The notes beneath the pieces are model-generated. The model searched no databases. It was given only the letters and a program-made list of their open reading frames with translations, and was not told where the DNA came from. A stretch of 38,774 nucleotides of DNA, from assembly GCA_964643965.1 (NCBI GenBank), contig CAZXVH010000038.1, positions 1-38,774 on the forward strand, given 5' to 3'. The stretch comes from GCA-2746795 sp964643965. Its GTDB lineage: Bacteria > Chloroflexota > Anaerolineae > Promineifilales > Promineifilaceae. The position numbers and the translations under genes are program-made. Of the stretch, positions 24,842 to 34,283 are shown piece by piece. Position 1 is the first letter of the stretch. Every line of letters begins with the position of its first letter.

Positions 24842-27385
24842 ATGAGCTTTGATTGGCGTACCGAAGATGACGGTGATTGGGACGAGACGGAGTTTGTTTC
24901 GCCTGAGCCGGCGCGTGAGAAACCGGCCCGCAAGCAGCGGCGTGTTGGACGTTGGCTGCTGCCGGGGCTGCTGATGGTCATTGGGCTGTTGGCGGCGGCT
25001 TTGGCGCTCAACCGGCGAGTGCAGGCCGTCACCGGGCAGATGGAAGCGGATATTTTAGCCAGCTACCGGCTGGTGGAGAAGGCGACAGCGCAACAAGATG
25101 AGGACTTGCTGCACACCGTCTTGTCGGGCCGGGATGAGGCGTGGTTGAAAATGATGATAGACGGCGTGGCCGGCGGAGAGCTGACGGATCGCAGCGGCCT
25201 GGGTTTGCGCAGTTTGCCGGCCACCGCGCCGCTGACGCCCACCATTGCCATCCAGCCGGATCTGCTGGCGGCTGAGGTGACGACGGTGCTGCCTTATGCC
25301 ATCGAAATTGGCAATGGGCTGATGGCGAAGGTGGAACTGGAGCAAACGGCCGTATACCGTTTAGGAACCAACCGTTGGCTGCTCTCTCCCCCGGACGCCG
25401 ACTTTTGGGGCAGTCCCAGCCAGAGTAATGGCCGTTACCTCACCCTGCTTTATCCCGCCCGCGACCAAGAGATCGCCCATTCGCTGCTGCTCCGTTTGGA
25501 CGAGAAAATAGGGGAGTTGTGCAGCCAGTTTCAAGATGTAACCTGCCCGGAGGGGTATCGCTTTACCGTAGAGTTGACGACAGATCCGGCGGCGCTTTCG
25601 CAGTTGCAGTGGCCCTCGGTATTACCGGACGCTAATCGACGCCAGTTAGTTTTACCCACGCCCACGCTCGTGGGGCTGCCTGTATACGAGTCGGGGGAAA
25701 GCGCCTTGTTTCGCGGGTATGGCCGGTTGGTGGCAACGGCCGTTCTCGCCGATTTATGGGATTACGACTGCTGCCAGGATGGCGTGGCCCTGTTTTTAGC
25801 GGTGATAGACGGCCGTTTGCAGCAGCTGGGTTTACAGCCTCGACCATACGCAGGGGAAACGGCCGTTGCCACTGTCGTCTATGATGATTTATTAGCGGAA
25901 GGCATACCCCCTCTTTTTGCCAACCACTTTTTAGGCGGCCTCATAACAAGCGATTCCTTTTGGCTGCAGAAAGAGCGGGCGGAGGCGCTGACCGCCTTTG
26001 CCCAGGCAGAACTGGCGCTTAATGGGCAGCAGTTGGTGCAAGGCTTGCCCATGCTGCATCAAAGCGGCATGACAATTGGCAGTTGGCTGCGTGGCTTGAG
26101 CGCCAGCCGGCTGTCGCCGCGGGAGATGGAAGCGGCCTGGCATAATTTTGTTTACAACCATTCTGCCGCCGCCCGGCAAACGCTGCCCGCGCCGCTGCCG
26201 GAGCAGGATATCGGCCTGCTCTGTTATTTGGATGGTGAGGAACGGATTGCTTTTTATCGCTACGATCTGGCGCAGGCGACCCTTCAGTTGGAACAGCTCC
26301 TCAACCGGGAAGTGAGCGTGATGGCGGCGCTGCCCGATGACAGTGGCCTGGCGGTGTGGGAAGCGGGCTACAGTGATGATCTGACAAACCTGTTTTTATG
26401 GCGTGATGGTGTGAAAACGGCCGTTGCCAACAATAGTGGCGCGTCTGCTCCGGCGCCTGTTCCTTTGCGCTCGGACCCCTCGCATACCAAACTGCTGCTG
26501 GCCCCGGCCGATAAAGGGGACAGGCAATACGGCTTGCTGGATGTGGCTGGCTGCCTGCACGGCGACTGCGCCCTCGATACCCTGGATGGCTATCCTGCCT
26601 GGTCGCCTGACCTGGCGCATATGATTCTCTTGCGCTCTGAGACCTTTAGAGCGCATATGGCGCAAGCCAGCGGCGACTTACTCCTGATCGACAACAGCGG
26701 GCGTGAACGGGAGACGTTGGGCGTTGGCTCCTCGCCGTTTTGGTTAGATGCGGAAACCTACGGCTATGTCACAGATGCGGGTGACGGGCAGCGTAACGCC
26801 ATCCTTACCGGCAAAATCGGCAGCGCAGAGCGTGAGACGCTGCTGACCATTGCCATCTTGGAAAAGGATGGCGTGAATGAAACGCTGCGTTTGATCGACT
26901 TTGTGGCGCGGCATCCGACAAACCCAGATTGGCTGGTGTTGGTGACTGTTGACGCGGAAAGTGATGAAACTACCTTTGACTGGTTTAAAGAGGCCCAGCC
27001 GGGCGCAACCTTTTTTGTCTATGATCTGGCCGCCGGAGAAGTGGTTAAGGCGCATCCTTTTGTGAAAAATGTAGGCTTCAACCGCTCGTATCGCTTTTCG
27101 CCAAACGGCCGTTTCCTCTTGTTAGGGGAAGGGGCAGAATTCAGACCCACGCTGCTGCATCTCATCAATACAGAAAGCGGCGAGGCGGCGGCGCTGACTT
27201 TGCAGGCCAGATTCCTGGATTCGATCTACTGGTACACTGATTTTTCCCTGGATGGCGATTGGCTGCTGGTGATGGACAAGGATTTCATCCACATTCTGTA
27301 CCCGGAGTCGCCTGGCTACGATATGATGATCGTGCCCCATTCAGAGCCATGTGAAACGGCCGTTTGGGTGAACAAAAAGAATTAA
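24842..27385 (+). CDS. Membrane-anchored protein with predicted C-terminal beta-propeller, paralogue A
   Basis: 847 residues from the ATG at 24842 (MSFDWRTEDDGDWDE); upstream in-frame codons are repeat sequence. A short acidic cytoplasmic segment is followed by a basic stretch and one membrane helix (about 37-57). The outside part has an N-terminal region with LLHTVLSGRDEAW, TAVYRLGTNRWLLSPP and YPARDQEIA, then a zinc-metallopeptidase-like but motif-less middle (DLWDYDCC), and a C-terminal region with TolB/WD-like blade motifs (YRFSPNGRFLLLGEG, DFSLDGDWLLVMD). No catalytic site is visible. It is clearly homologous along its length to the next gene (27472), a tandem duplication. Function unknown; an extracellular sensor or scaffold is possible. 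Confidence 0.85.
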   Translation: MSFDWRTEDDGDWDETEFVSPEPAREKPARKQRRVGRWLLPGLLMVIGLLAAALALNRRVQAVTGQMEADILASYRLVEKATAQQDEDLLHTVLSGRDEAWLKMMIDGVAGGELTDRSGLGLRSLPATAPLTPTIAIQPDLLAAEVTTVLPYAIEIGNGLMAKVELEQTAVYRLGTNRWLLSPPDADFWGSPSQSNGRYLTLLYPARDQEIAHSLLLRLDEKIGELCSQFQDVTCPEGYRFTVELTTDPAALSQLQWPSVLPDANRRQLVLPTPTLVGLPVYESGESALFRGYGRLVATAVLADLWDYDCCQDGVALFLAVIDGRLQQLGLQPRPYAGETAVATVVYDDLLAEGIPPLFANHFLGGLITSDSFWLQKERAEALTAFAQAELALNGQQLVQGLPMLHQSGMTIGSWLRGLSASRLSPREMEAAWHNFVYNHSAAARQTLPAPLPEQDIGLLCYLDGEERIAFYRYDLAQATLQLEQLLNREVSVMAALPDDSGLAVWEAGYSDDLTNLFLWRDGVKTAVANNSGASAPAPVPLRSDPSHTKLLLAPADKGDRQYGLLDVAGCLHGDCALDTLDGYPAWSPDLAHMILLRSETFRAHMAQASGDLLLIDNSGRERETLGVGSSPFWLDAETYGYVTDAGDGQRNAILTGKIGSAERETLLTIAILEKDGVNETLRLIDFVARHPTNPDWLVLVTVDAESDETTFDWFKEAQPGATFFVYDLAAGEVVKAHPFVKNVGFNRSYRFSPNGRFLLLGEGAEFRPTLLHLINTESGEAAALTLQARFLDSIYWYTDFSLDGDWLLVMDKDFIHILYPESPGYDMMIVPHSEPCETAVWVNKKN

Positions 27386-27457
27386 TACAAAGATACAAAG
27401 ATATAAAGATACAAAGATTTTTATTATTGTACCTTCCATCCTTTCCCGCTTTGTATT
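27384..27457. repeat. Octamer repeat and inverted repeat (ATACAAAG) between the two paralogues
   Basis: Four 8-bp units of TACAAAGA type follow the stop codon, then a T-rich stretch. AATACAAAG at 27384 is matched by CTTTGTATT near 27449. Related words occur at 36157-36188 and 38620-38710. It may act as a weak terminator. Confidence 0.75.
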
Positions 27458-27471
27458 AAAAACCAACACAT

Positions 27472-30054
27472 ATGAGCAACTTCGATTGGCAGCAAGAAGG
27501 CGAACAATGGGATGAACCGCTGATACCAGCGCCGCCCACCCCGGAAAAACGGAAACGGCCGTTTGTCCCGCTGCTTGTTTTAGGGGCGCTGCTGCTCCTG
27601 GCCGGCTGGGTTTTGTTCCGACAGGCGGATGAACAAATCGATGCCGTCACCATCACCATGCAGACGGATGTACTGGCTGCCCACAACCTGGTGCAAACCG
27701 CCGACGAGACGGCCGATGTGGAACTGCTGCATTCGCTGCTGTCCGGCCGGCTGCCCTCGTGGACGGTGGCGCAAGAGGCGGCGGTGGAAGCGGGCACGCT
27801 GTATGGGCGCGACGCCTGGGGCTTAGAAACGTTGCCCGCAGAACCGGCGCAGTTGCCTGACCTGGAAGCCATGATGACTCTGAGCTTAACGGCAGACCTG
27901 AAAGCGGCCGAACTGCAATTCCCACGCCGCTACCACACCCTGACCCCGGCCGGCATTCAAGAGACGGTGACGCTGACGCAAACGGCCGTTTATCGGCGTG
28001 GGGAGCGCAGTTGGCTGTTAGCCCCGCCGCTCTCTGATTTTTGGGGCGAGTGGGTGATAAACAAAGGCGAACGGCTCACTCTGATCTACCCGCAGCGCGA
28101 TGCGGCTATTGCCGAACGGCTGGCCGTCGATTTAGAAGAAGTGGTGGCTCAAATTTGTGAACAGCCTGGTTTCCCGCCCTGCACGGACTCCCTTAAGATC
28201 GCCTTGCGTCTGGATACCAGCCCCGCCAGTTTAGCCCAGGGCGTAGACCGGCGCAGCCTGTTTGACAAACAGGCGTATCTCAACCTGCCAGCGCCCACCT
28301 TGTTTGGTCTGCCGCAGAATGAAGCGGGTTATGAGGCTTTGCTGCGGGCTTATTTGCGCTCGGTGGCCACGGCCGTTTATGCCGAGTTGTTTACCTGGGA
28401 ATGCTGTGATCAGGCCACCATCTTTCAAGCCCTGGTCGATTACCAGTTAAGCCTGATGGGCCGGCAAGCGTGGCCTATTACCGCTGCCGACCATATCCGC
28501 GCCTTCCGTGAAGGGAAAAGATTTGATGAATTGAACATATTGTGGCGTAGTCCACAGTTCGCGCCGCCGGCAGAGACACGGGTTCTTTATACCTTCATCG
28601 ACTTTTTATTTAATCAATATCCACAGTTATCTGTGTCCAGTTTGCTTAACGGCATTGAAGGTCATTTAAACCTGGCAATGTGGTTGGGAACGAGCCTCAA
28701 TCAAGCCGGTTATCCTTTTTCGATAGAGACGAGCGGCCGCAATGAAGAGGCATTAGACCGGGCGTGGTGGCGTTATGGCTACACTCAAACTTTGTTGGCG
28801 CAGGCGAATGAAGCGGCGCCTCTGCCTTTGCCGGAACAAGACCTGGCCCTGCTGTGCATGTCTGACTTTGAGTTTGGGCCGAACACCACCATGTCGTTGC
28901 ATCGTTTTGACAACCAAACTGAGGAGTGGTCGGAACTGTTAACCTATCGCAACGCTATGGTATTGTTTAACCCATTTTTAGAGGACGACGGCATGGTGGT
29001 GCAATCCTTGAATTTGGCTGCGGCCAACCAATGGCTAACGGAAATTTGGGACTTTGACAGCGGCAAGACGGTATTAGTCACTGATGAAGAAACCTTCTTT
29101 TCCATGGGCCAGTTTGATCCCAGCGGCCGTTATATTGTCACCTATGCCGGATCAAATGGGCAGTCGCCACAGCCTTTGCTCATTGATTTAGACTCTTGTG
29201 GAGATTCCACATGCGAGATGCTGCCTCTACCCGGTATTCCTTACTGGTCTCCAGATGGCGAGAGAACCATCATCGCCCCTATGGAGGCGTTTGAGTACAC
29301 GCTTTTATCTCGGCACGACCGTGTGATTTTGGTTGATGCGGCACAATCTCCGGCCGTGCGTCCCTTTTTATTGGGCGATGCCCTCGGTCAGACGCTGCCA
29401 GACGCCGAAGAGGAGGCAGCGTTGGGTTTAGGCTATTCTCCTTTCTGGGTAGATAATGATACCTTTGGTTTTATTGAGTACCAGGCAGAAACAGGGGAGC
29501 CGCAGGTGGTTATCAAACAAATTGAGGCTGAATCGGCGGAAACGGTGGTTACCCTGGCGGATGTTGAGGCGCTCATCCCAGAGAAGGTGCGGGCGCCCTA
29601 TGAAATTCGCTACGTACTCACCCATCCGGCTCAGCCTGACTTGCTTTTTCCGGTGGCCTTAGATGCCTTTGGCCAACAGGTATATCTGTTTGTTTATGAT
29701 TTGCTGAGCGGTGAATTGACGTTACGTTTGCACTCGCGGATTCTACCCTTTCATTCGCTGGGCTTCTCGCCGAACGGCCGTTACCTGGTCCTCATCGGTA
29801 ATGATGATGACATGATGGGTAGAGCCAACACCCTCTATATTCATGACATTGCCGCCAATGACACACAAACCTATTTAACAACGAGTAACACCTTTGGTTA
29901 TTCGCCGTTGTATGATTGGTCGCTTGATGGCAACTGGCTTTCGTTTTTATTGGATGATCGCGTCGTCAGCTTGGTAGCGCCAGATTACCAGTATCAAATG
30001 ATATTTGCGCATGAGCAAGGTCACTGCATCTCGACGGCGTGGATCAATAAATAA
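27472..30054 (+). CDS. Membrane-anchored protein with predicted C-terminal beta-propeller, paralogue B
   Basis: 860 residues. It has the same plan as the gene before it: the start MSNFDWQQEGEQWDE, one membrane helix (32-49), LLHSLLSGRLPSW, TAVYRRGERSWLLAPP, LTLIYPQRDAAIA, LPAPTLFGLP and a Cys-Cys pair in ELFTWECC. The C-terminal half carries propeller-like blades (FSPNGRYLVLIG, WSLDGNWLSFLL) and both paralogues end close to TAWxNK. The two have diverged well below strong identity, so the duplication is old. No enzyme motif is recognised. The conserved Cys pair could form an external disulfide. The partner of the pair is unknown; no regulatory kinase or transporter is adjacent. Confidence 0.85.
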   Translation: MSNFDWQQEGEQWDEPLIPAPPTPEKRKRPFVPLLVLGALLLLAGWVLFRQADEQIDAVTITMQTDVLAAHNLVQTADETADVELLHSLLSGRLPSWTVAQEAAVEAGTLYGRDAWGLETLPAEPAQLPDLEAMMTLSLTADLKAAELQFPRRYHTLTPAGIQETVTLTQTAVYRRGERSWLLAPPLSDFWGEWVINKGERLTLIYPQRDAAIAERLAVDLEEVVAQICEQPGFPPCTDSLKIALRLDTSPASLAQGVDRRSLFDKQAYLNLPAPTLFGLPQNEAGYEALLRAYLRSVATAVYAELFTWECCDQATIFQALVDYQLSLMGRQAWPITAADHIRAFREGKRFDELNILWRSPQFAPPAETRVLYTFIDFLFNQYPQLSVSSLLNGIEGHLNLAMWLGTSLNQAGYPFSIETSGRNEEALDRAWWRYGYTQTLLAQANEAAPLPLPEQDLALLCMSDFEFGPNTTMSLHRFDNQTEEWSELLTYRNAMVLFNPFLEDDGMVVQSLNLAAANQWLTEIWDFDSGKTVLVTDEETFFSMGQFDPSGRYIVTYAGSNGQSPQPLLIDLDSCGDSTCEMLPLPGIPYWSPDGERTIIAPMEAFEYTLLSRHDRVILVDAAQSPAVRPFLLGDALGQTLPDAEEEAALGLGYSPFWVDNDTFGFIEYQAETGEPQVVIKQIEAESAETVVTLADVEALIPEKVRAPYEIRYVLTHPAQPDLLFPVALDAFGQQVYLFVYDLLSGELTLRLHSRILPFHSLGFSPNGRYLVLIGNDDDMMGRANTLYIHDIAANDTQTYLTTSNTFGYSPLYDWSLDGNWLSFLLDDRVVSLVAPDYQYQMIFAHEQGHCISTAWINK

Positions 30055-30065
30055 GGAATGTGGCC

Positions 30066-30872
30066 GTGAAACTTATGCACAAAGAGCAAGTACAAACGAT
30101 TTTCGGCGGCAGCGCCGACGCTTACGTCAGCAGCCAGGTTCACGCCAAAGGGGACAGTTTGGCGCGGTTACTTGAGCTGCTCACGCCGCAGCCGGATTGG
30201 CGAGTCCTGGATGTGGCTACCGGTGGTGGGCATACCGCCTTCACGCTGGCCCCACATGTGCGGCAGGTGGTGGCCACCGACATCACGCCGGAGATGCTGG
30301 TAAATACGGCGCGGGGCGCGGCCGAACGCGGCTTGAGCAATGTGGTCACACAAACAGCGGACGCTGAAAATCTACCGTTTTCGGCTGCCAGCTTTGATGT
30401 GGTGACGTGCCGGATTGCCGCCCACCATTTTGAGGATAACGGCCGTTTCCTCTCAGAAGCTGCCCGTGTTCTCAAATCAGGGGGCATTTTGGCGCTGGTG
30501 GATAACGTGGTTCCTGGCAGCCGGCGGCGCGGCAAAAAAGCGGATGTGGTCCGGGCTGCTGGCGCGTACCTCAACGCCCTGGAGAAACTGCGCGATCCCA
30601 GTCACGTCCGCTGCTTCAGCATGGAGGAATGGCTCGATCTCCTGGTGGCGGCCGGTTTTTCCGACATTCACCAGGAAACCCATCGTAAAAAGATGGCGTT
30701 CGACGCCTGGACGGATCGGCTGCACGTCACCCCGGTCAACCGCATTCGGCTCAAGGCGATGATCTTGCAAGCGCCAACGGCCGTTGCCGACTTCTTGACG
30801 CCCCAAACCACAGGCGATAGAATCGCCTTCTATCTAACTGAAGCCATTATCATTGGAAGATTAAAGATTTGA
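30066..30872 (+). CDS. Class I SAM-dependent methyltransferase (UbiE/type-11 like)
   Basis: 268 residues. The GTG at 30066 has AAGGA eight bases upstream; the GTG at 30060 is too close and the ATG at 30075 is an alternative. Motif I is VLDVATGGGHTAFTL (47-61), followed by VVATDITPEML, the acidic AENLPFSAASFDVV and LKSGGILALVD, which is the Methyltransf_11 order. The C-terminal part (AFDAWTDRLHV) resembles UbiE/MenG-like enzymes acting on small molecules, but substrate cannot be read from sequence. It is 11 bp downstream of paralogue B. Its last codons lie in a heptamer repeat (GATTAAA/GATTTGA) that runs into a terminator. Confidence 0.9.
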   Translation: MKLMHKEQVQTIFGGSADAYVSSQVHAKGDSLARLLELLTPQPDWRVLDVATGGGHTAFTLAPHVRQVVATDITPEMLVNTARGAAERGLSNVVTQTADAENLPFSAASFDVVTCRIAAHHFEDNGRFLSEAARVLKSGGILALVDNVVPGSRRRGKKADVVRAAGAYLNALEKLRDPSHVRCFSMEEWLDLLVAAGFSDIHQETHRKKMAFDAWTDRLHVTPVNRIRLKAMILQAPTAVADFLTPQTTGDRIAFYLTEAIIIGRLKI

Positions 30873-30876
30873 GATT

Positions 30877-30929
30877 AAAGAGTGGGGGCCACGCCATCTT
30901 TAGTCCCCACTCTTTGATCTTTTTATTTT
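30877..30929 (+). terminator. Intrinsic terminator between the methyltransferase gene and miaB
   Basis: AAAGAGTGGGG (30877-30887) pairs perfectly with CCCCACTCTTT (30905-30915) around a 17-base loop, followed by GATCTTTTTATTTT. The left arm continues the 7-bp repeat phase of the upstream gene end, so the terminator seems built from repeat units. Confidence 0.8.
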
Positions 30930-30938
30930 GGAAAGCAT

Positions 30939-32333
30939 ATGAACAAAACCTATCACTTTTGGATCACCGGCTGCCAGATGAACTACGCCGACGCCCGGCG
31001 GGTAGCCACCGAATTGGAAAAACTGGGCTACCGGGCCACGCCCACCCTGGAAGAGGCCGATGTCCTCGTCTTCCAGACCTGCACCGTGCGCCAGCAGTCG
31101 GAAGACAAGGCGTATAACAAAATCGTCAACATGGCCCCGCTCAAACGAGAGCGCCCCGATATGACCATCGCCGTCATGGGCTGCGTGGTGGGGGTGCGCG
31201 GCAATGAGGCCATGGCCGAAGCCTTTCCCTTCGTGGATGTGTTTATGCAGCCAAGCAGTGATGGACGGCCGTTAATCGCCCATTTGCAGGCTGGTGAAGA
31301 TCAATCCATCGAAGAAGCGACCACCGTCCAGCGCCACGCCTGGCAAGATGGCGAAGTGATTCTGCCCGTGCATGAACGGGGTCAACTGGTTTCCGCGCCG
31401 GTGGCAGTGGTTTATGGCTGCTCCCACGCCTGCTCCTTTTGCATTATTCCGCAGAAACGGGGCATCGAGCGCAGCCGGCCGGTGGGGGAAATCGCCGCAG
31501 AAGTGCGCTCCCTGGTGGCGCAGGGCGTCAAAGAAGTGGTGCTGCTGGGTCAGATCGTAGACCGCTACGGTTATGATAGAGGTGGGAACGGGGCCGCGGC
31601 TGGCCCCGATCTGGCCGATTTGCTGCGGGTTATCAACGGCATTGACGGCCTGGAGCGCATTCGTTTTCTCACCAGCCACCCCAACTACATGACAGATAAA
31701 ATTCTCCAGGCTGTGGCCGATCTGCCTAAAGTGATGCCTCAAATCGAGATCCCCATTCAGGCCGGCGACGATGAGGTCTTAGCCAATATGAAACGGGGTT
31801 ATACCGCCGAACAGTATCGTCGTCTGGTGCAGCGGGTGCGCCATATCATCCCCGATGTGGCTATCCACAACGACATCATCGTCGGTTTTCCCGGCGAAAC
31901 CGAGGCGCAGTTCCAACACACGGTGGATCTGCTGGCAGAGTTAGAGCTAGACAAGATTCACCTGGCTCGCTACAGTCCACGCCCCGGCACGGTGAGCGAA
32001 CGACGCATGATTGATGATGTGCCGGAAGAGGAAAAGCGGCGGCGCTATCAGGTGATCGAGGAGTTGCAGCAAGGGATCTCTGAACGGAAAATGGCGCGTT
32101 GGCTGGGCAAGACGGTGGAAGTGCTGGTGGAAGATAAACATAACGGCCGTTGGCGCAGCCGCACCCCGCAAAATAAACTGGTTTTCTTTGACGATCCGCG
32201 TGACCTGAAAGGGGAACTGGTGCAGGTGAAGATTGAACATACCGGCGCCTGGAGCATGTCGGGAACGGCCGTTGACCGCCCCCAGCCTCCACAAATGGCT
32301 GCCATCGAGAGCATTCCTCTTTCTGTTTTATAG
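30939..32333 (+). CDS. miaB: tRNA-2-methylthio-N6-dimethylallyladenosine synthase (MiaB family)
   Basis: 464 residues. MiaB adds a methylthio group to i6A37 of tRNAs using two [4Fe-4S] clusters and SAM. The N-terminal UPF0004 domain has its three cluster cysteines at 12, 48 and 82 (GCQMN, QTCTVR, MGCVV). The radical SAM domain has Cys161, Cys165 and Cys168 in CSHACSFC (CX3CX2C). The C-terminal TRAM domain (~380-445) contains KTVEVLVEDK. The usual GQNVNSYG after the SAM motif is GQIVDRYG here, a mild divergence. MiaB is more likely than RimO or MtaB because of GCQMN and overall layout. It has two exact AACGGCCGTT sites. It converges with the minus-strand M23 gene. Confidence 0.92.
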   Translation: MNKTYHFWITGCQMNYADARRVATELEKLGYRATPTLEEADVLVFQTCTVRQQSEDKAYNKIVNMAPLKRERPDMTIAVMGCVVGVRGNEAMAEAFPFVDVFMQPSSDGRPLIAHLQAGEDQSIEEATTVQRHAWQDGEVILPVHERGQLVSAPVAVVYGCSHACSFCIIPQKRGIERSRPVGEIAAEVRSLVAQGVKEVVLLGQIVDRYGYDRGGNGAAAGPDLADLLRVINGIDGLERIRFLTSHPNYMTDKILQAVADLPKVMPQIEIPIQAGDDEVLANMKRGYTAEQYRRLVQRVRHIIPDVAIHNDIIVGFPGETEAQFQHTVDLLAELELDKIHLARYSPRPGTVSERRMIDDVPEEEKRRRYQVIEELQQGISERKMARWLGKTVEVLVEDKHNGRWRSRTPQNKLVFFDDPRDLKGELVQVKIEHTGAWSMSGTAVDRPQPPQMAAIESIPLSVL

Positions 32334-32340
32334 GAATTGG

Positions 32341-32380
32341 GTGAAACGTGATGTGTGAACCTTTACGTATCACGTTTCAC
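32341..32380. terminator. Bidirectional hairpin between convergent genes, built of 7-bp units
   Basis: GTGAAACGTGAT (32341-32352) pairs perfectly with ATCACGTTTCAC (32369-32380). It lies between the miaB stop and the stop of the minus-strand M23 gene, which it overlaps. Both arms read in 7-bp steps (GTGAAAC, GTGATGT, GTGAACC and complements). T runs are weak, so termination strength is uncertain. Confidence 0.55.
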
Positions 32381-34263
32381 GGCTCTTGCACATCCAGCGC
32401 CAAAATCGCCCCGCCGGCGCTGTTGATCACCACCTGAGAGGGTCCGGCCGGCATGATCCAGGCGTCGTTCCAGGAAAAGGGACGGGAGCCGCCGCTGAAG
32501 AGATGCGTTAAATCCCCCGTATTGGCGTCAATAGCATAGAGGTTCGTTTGCACATCGTTGCCGCTGCTGCTTTCCGTGAACAACAAGCTCTGGGTGGGAG
32601 TTGTGACAAGCTGCATCTTGCCTTCATTGAGCGCCGCCAGCGATACCTGCCAGCGCAGCCCGCCATCCCCGTTAAAGGCGATGAGACGGCGATCATAGGC
32701 GTCGGTGTGGGCCAGGAGAACGCCGCCGTCCGGCAAAACGCTGAGGTGGCTCAGGCGTAAGTTGGCCGAAGGCAGGGCATAAAGCAGGGTATCCCCGGTT
32801 TCTCCGTTTAGCCGGTAAAGGCCGTCGGCGGCATAGAGCCAAACGGCGTCGGCGTTGAGGAGCGGATAGCCGCTTTCATCGGCCAGCGGCGTGGGTGGCG
32901 CATCGCCTATCACGCGCCAGGTTGCGTTTTCGTTGGCGGCGATGGTGTAGATGAGTTGATCGCCGGCAAAGTCCCAGGCAAACGGCCGTTCCCCCAATTC
33001 CGCCCGCCATAAAACCACCCCCTCCGCCGACAGCCCCAGCGCCTCCCGCCCGCGCACGGCCATCACGCCGCCGTGCGCCAACGGCAGCAGCGCCGTCTGC
33101 CCGCTGCCGGACAGTTTAAACTGCCACAGCAGCGCCTGGGCAAAGGCCAGCAGGTCCCCCTCTTTTGTCGCCAGGAAGAGCACGCCGCTTTGCTTGTGCA
33201 GCAGACCCGTCTCGATCTCTGTGGTGGTGAGCGGGCTGAGTTGGGCGGTTCCGTTTGGCAGGTGGGTGGCGGTTAAACGGCCGTTTTCCACTGTGAGAAA
33301 GCTGTTTTCCCGCCACAGCCCGAGCGGCTGCGACTGGCGGGGCGCAAAGGTACGCAGCCAGGCGACGCCCGGGGCGGAAGCCAGCCGTTGATTCCAGATC
33401 GTTTGTGAAGGGGGCAGCCACCCGGCGCCGGCCGGGTCTTCTTCCCAGTAGCCGGGGCCGGGCGCATAAGGCATATGGGTGCGCATTTCAAAATGCAGGT
33501 GCGGCGGGGTGCGTGGTTTGCCGATGGCGCCGACCTGCTGTCCGCGCCGCACACAGCTTCCCGGCTCCAGCACCACTGAGGGCGGATCCAGGTGGCCGTA
33601 AAAGGAGTAGATGACCTGACGGCCGTTTACCCCATCCACCACATGCTCCACAATGACCACGCCCTTGTCCCGGTTCCACCCTTCCGGTTGGGCATACATC
33701 ACCCGGCCATGTCCCACGCTGTAGACCGGTTTGCCCAAATTGGAACCCGGCCCCGGCGCGCCCCAATCTTCTCCGGTATGGTATTTGCCGTAGCGGTCGC
33801 GGAACTGGCCAAAGTCGCCGCCGCTGCGCTCCACGCCGGCGCCATCCGGCGGGGCCACGGGGAAGTCGAACTGGTCAACGAGGCCGCAGGGAGCGCCGCT
33901 TTTTGGCTCCGGGCTGCCGGTGAGGGTAGGAGTGCGGGGATTACCGGAAATGTGGGCGGCAACGGCCGTTGCCGTGGGCGAGGGCGTGGGCGAGGGCGTG
34001 GGCGAGGGCGTGGGCAAAAGTGTGGCGGTGGGCGCGGGGGTGTGCGTGGGCGGGAGCGTCGCTGACGGCGCAAGGGGGGACGGCGGCGTCGCCAAAACGG
34101 TAGATGAGACGCTAGTCAGGGTGGGTGGAGGCGGAGTCGATGGTTGCGCCGCTTCCTGGCAGCCTGTCATCCCCAGCGCGAGCAGCGCCAGCCAGCCCCA
34201 GACGAGGTATGCCCAGAGCTTGTTGGCCTGTTTATTGCTCTGCGGAAATAGAGATGTAAACAT
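32377..34263 (-). CDS. M23 (LytM) peptidase-like lipoprotein with C-terminal PQQ-type propeller
   Basis: 628 residues. The N-terminal signal has lipobox MTGC (Cys35), then a Pro/Thr/Ser-rich spacer to ~125 with repeated PTPS units. The M23 domain (about 130-265) has the zinc motif HTGED (His162, Asp166) and HLHFE (His255, His257), the full LytM-type ligand set, so endopeptidase activity on peptidoglycan is plausible. Residues ~300-628 form a predicted propeller with PQQ/outer-membrane-assembly-like blades (GDTLLYALPSANLRLSHLSVLPDGG, DANTGDLTHLFSGG). Peptidase and propeller fused in one lipoprotein is uncommon in my experience. It is 20 bp downstream of purF, probably the last gene of that operon. 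Confidence 0.88.
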   Translation of the reverse strand: MFTSLFPQSNKQANKLWAYLVWGWLALLALGMTGCQEAAQPSTPPPPTLTSVSSTVLATPPSPLAPSATLPPTHTPAPTATLLPTPSPTPSPTPSPTATAVAAHISGNPRTPTLTGSPEPKSGAPCGLVDQFDFPVAPPDGAGVERSGGDFGQFRDRYGKYHTGEDWGAPGPGSNLGKPVYSVGHGRVMYAQPEGWNRDKGVVIVEHVVDGVNGRQVIYSFYGHLDPPSVVLEPGSCVRRGQQVGAIGKPRTPPHLHFEMRTHMPYAPGPGYWEEDPAGAGWLPPSQTIWNQRLASAPGVAWLRTFAPRQSQPLGLWRENSFLTVENGRLTATHLPNGTAQLSPLTTTEIETGLLHKQSGVLFLATKEGDLLAFAQALLWQFKLSGSGQTALLPLAHGGVMAVRGREALGLSAEGVVLWRAELGERPFAWDFAGDQLIYTIAANENATWRVIGDAPPTPLADESGYPLLNADAVWLYAADGLYRLNGETGDTLLYALPSANLRLSHLSVLPDGGVLLAHTDAYDRRLIAFNGDGGLRWQVSLAALNEGKMQLVTTPTQSLLFTESSSGNDVQTNLYAIDANTGDLTHLFSGGSRPFSWNDAWIMPAGPSQVVINSAGGAILALDVQEP

Positions 34264-34283
34264 TATTCATAATCCCCAATCCA

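Noticed and set aside
33592..34065. Plus-strand open frame with Gly/Arg-rich repeats
   Set aside because: It is the antisense of the Pro/Thr-rich spacer and M23 domain of the real minus-strand lipoprotein gene.
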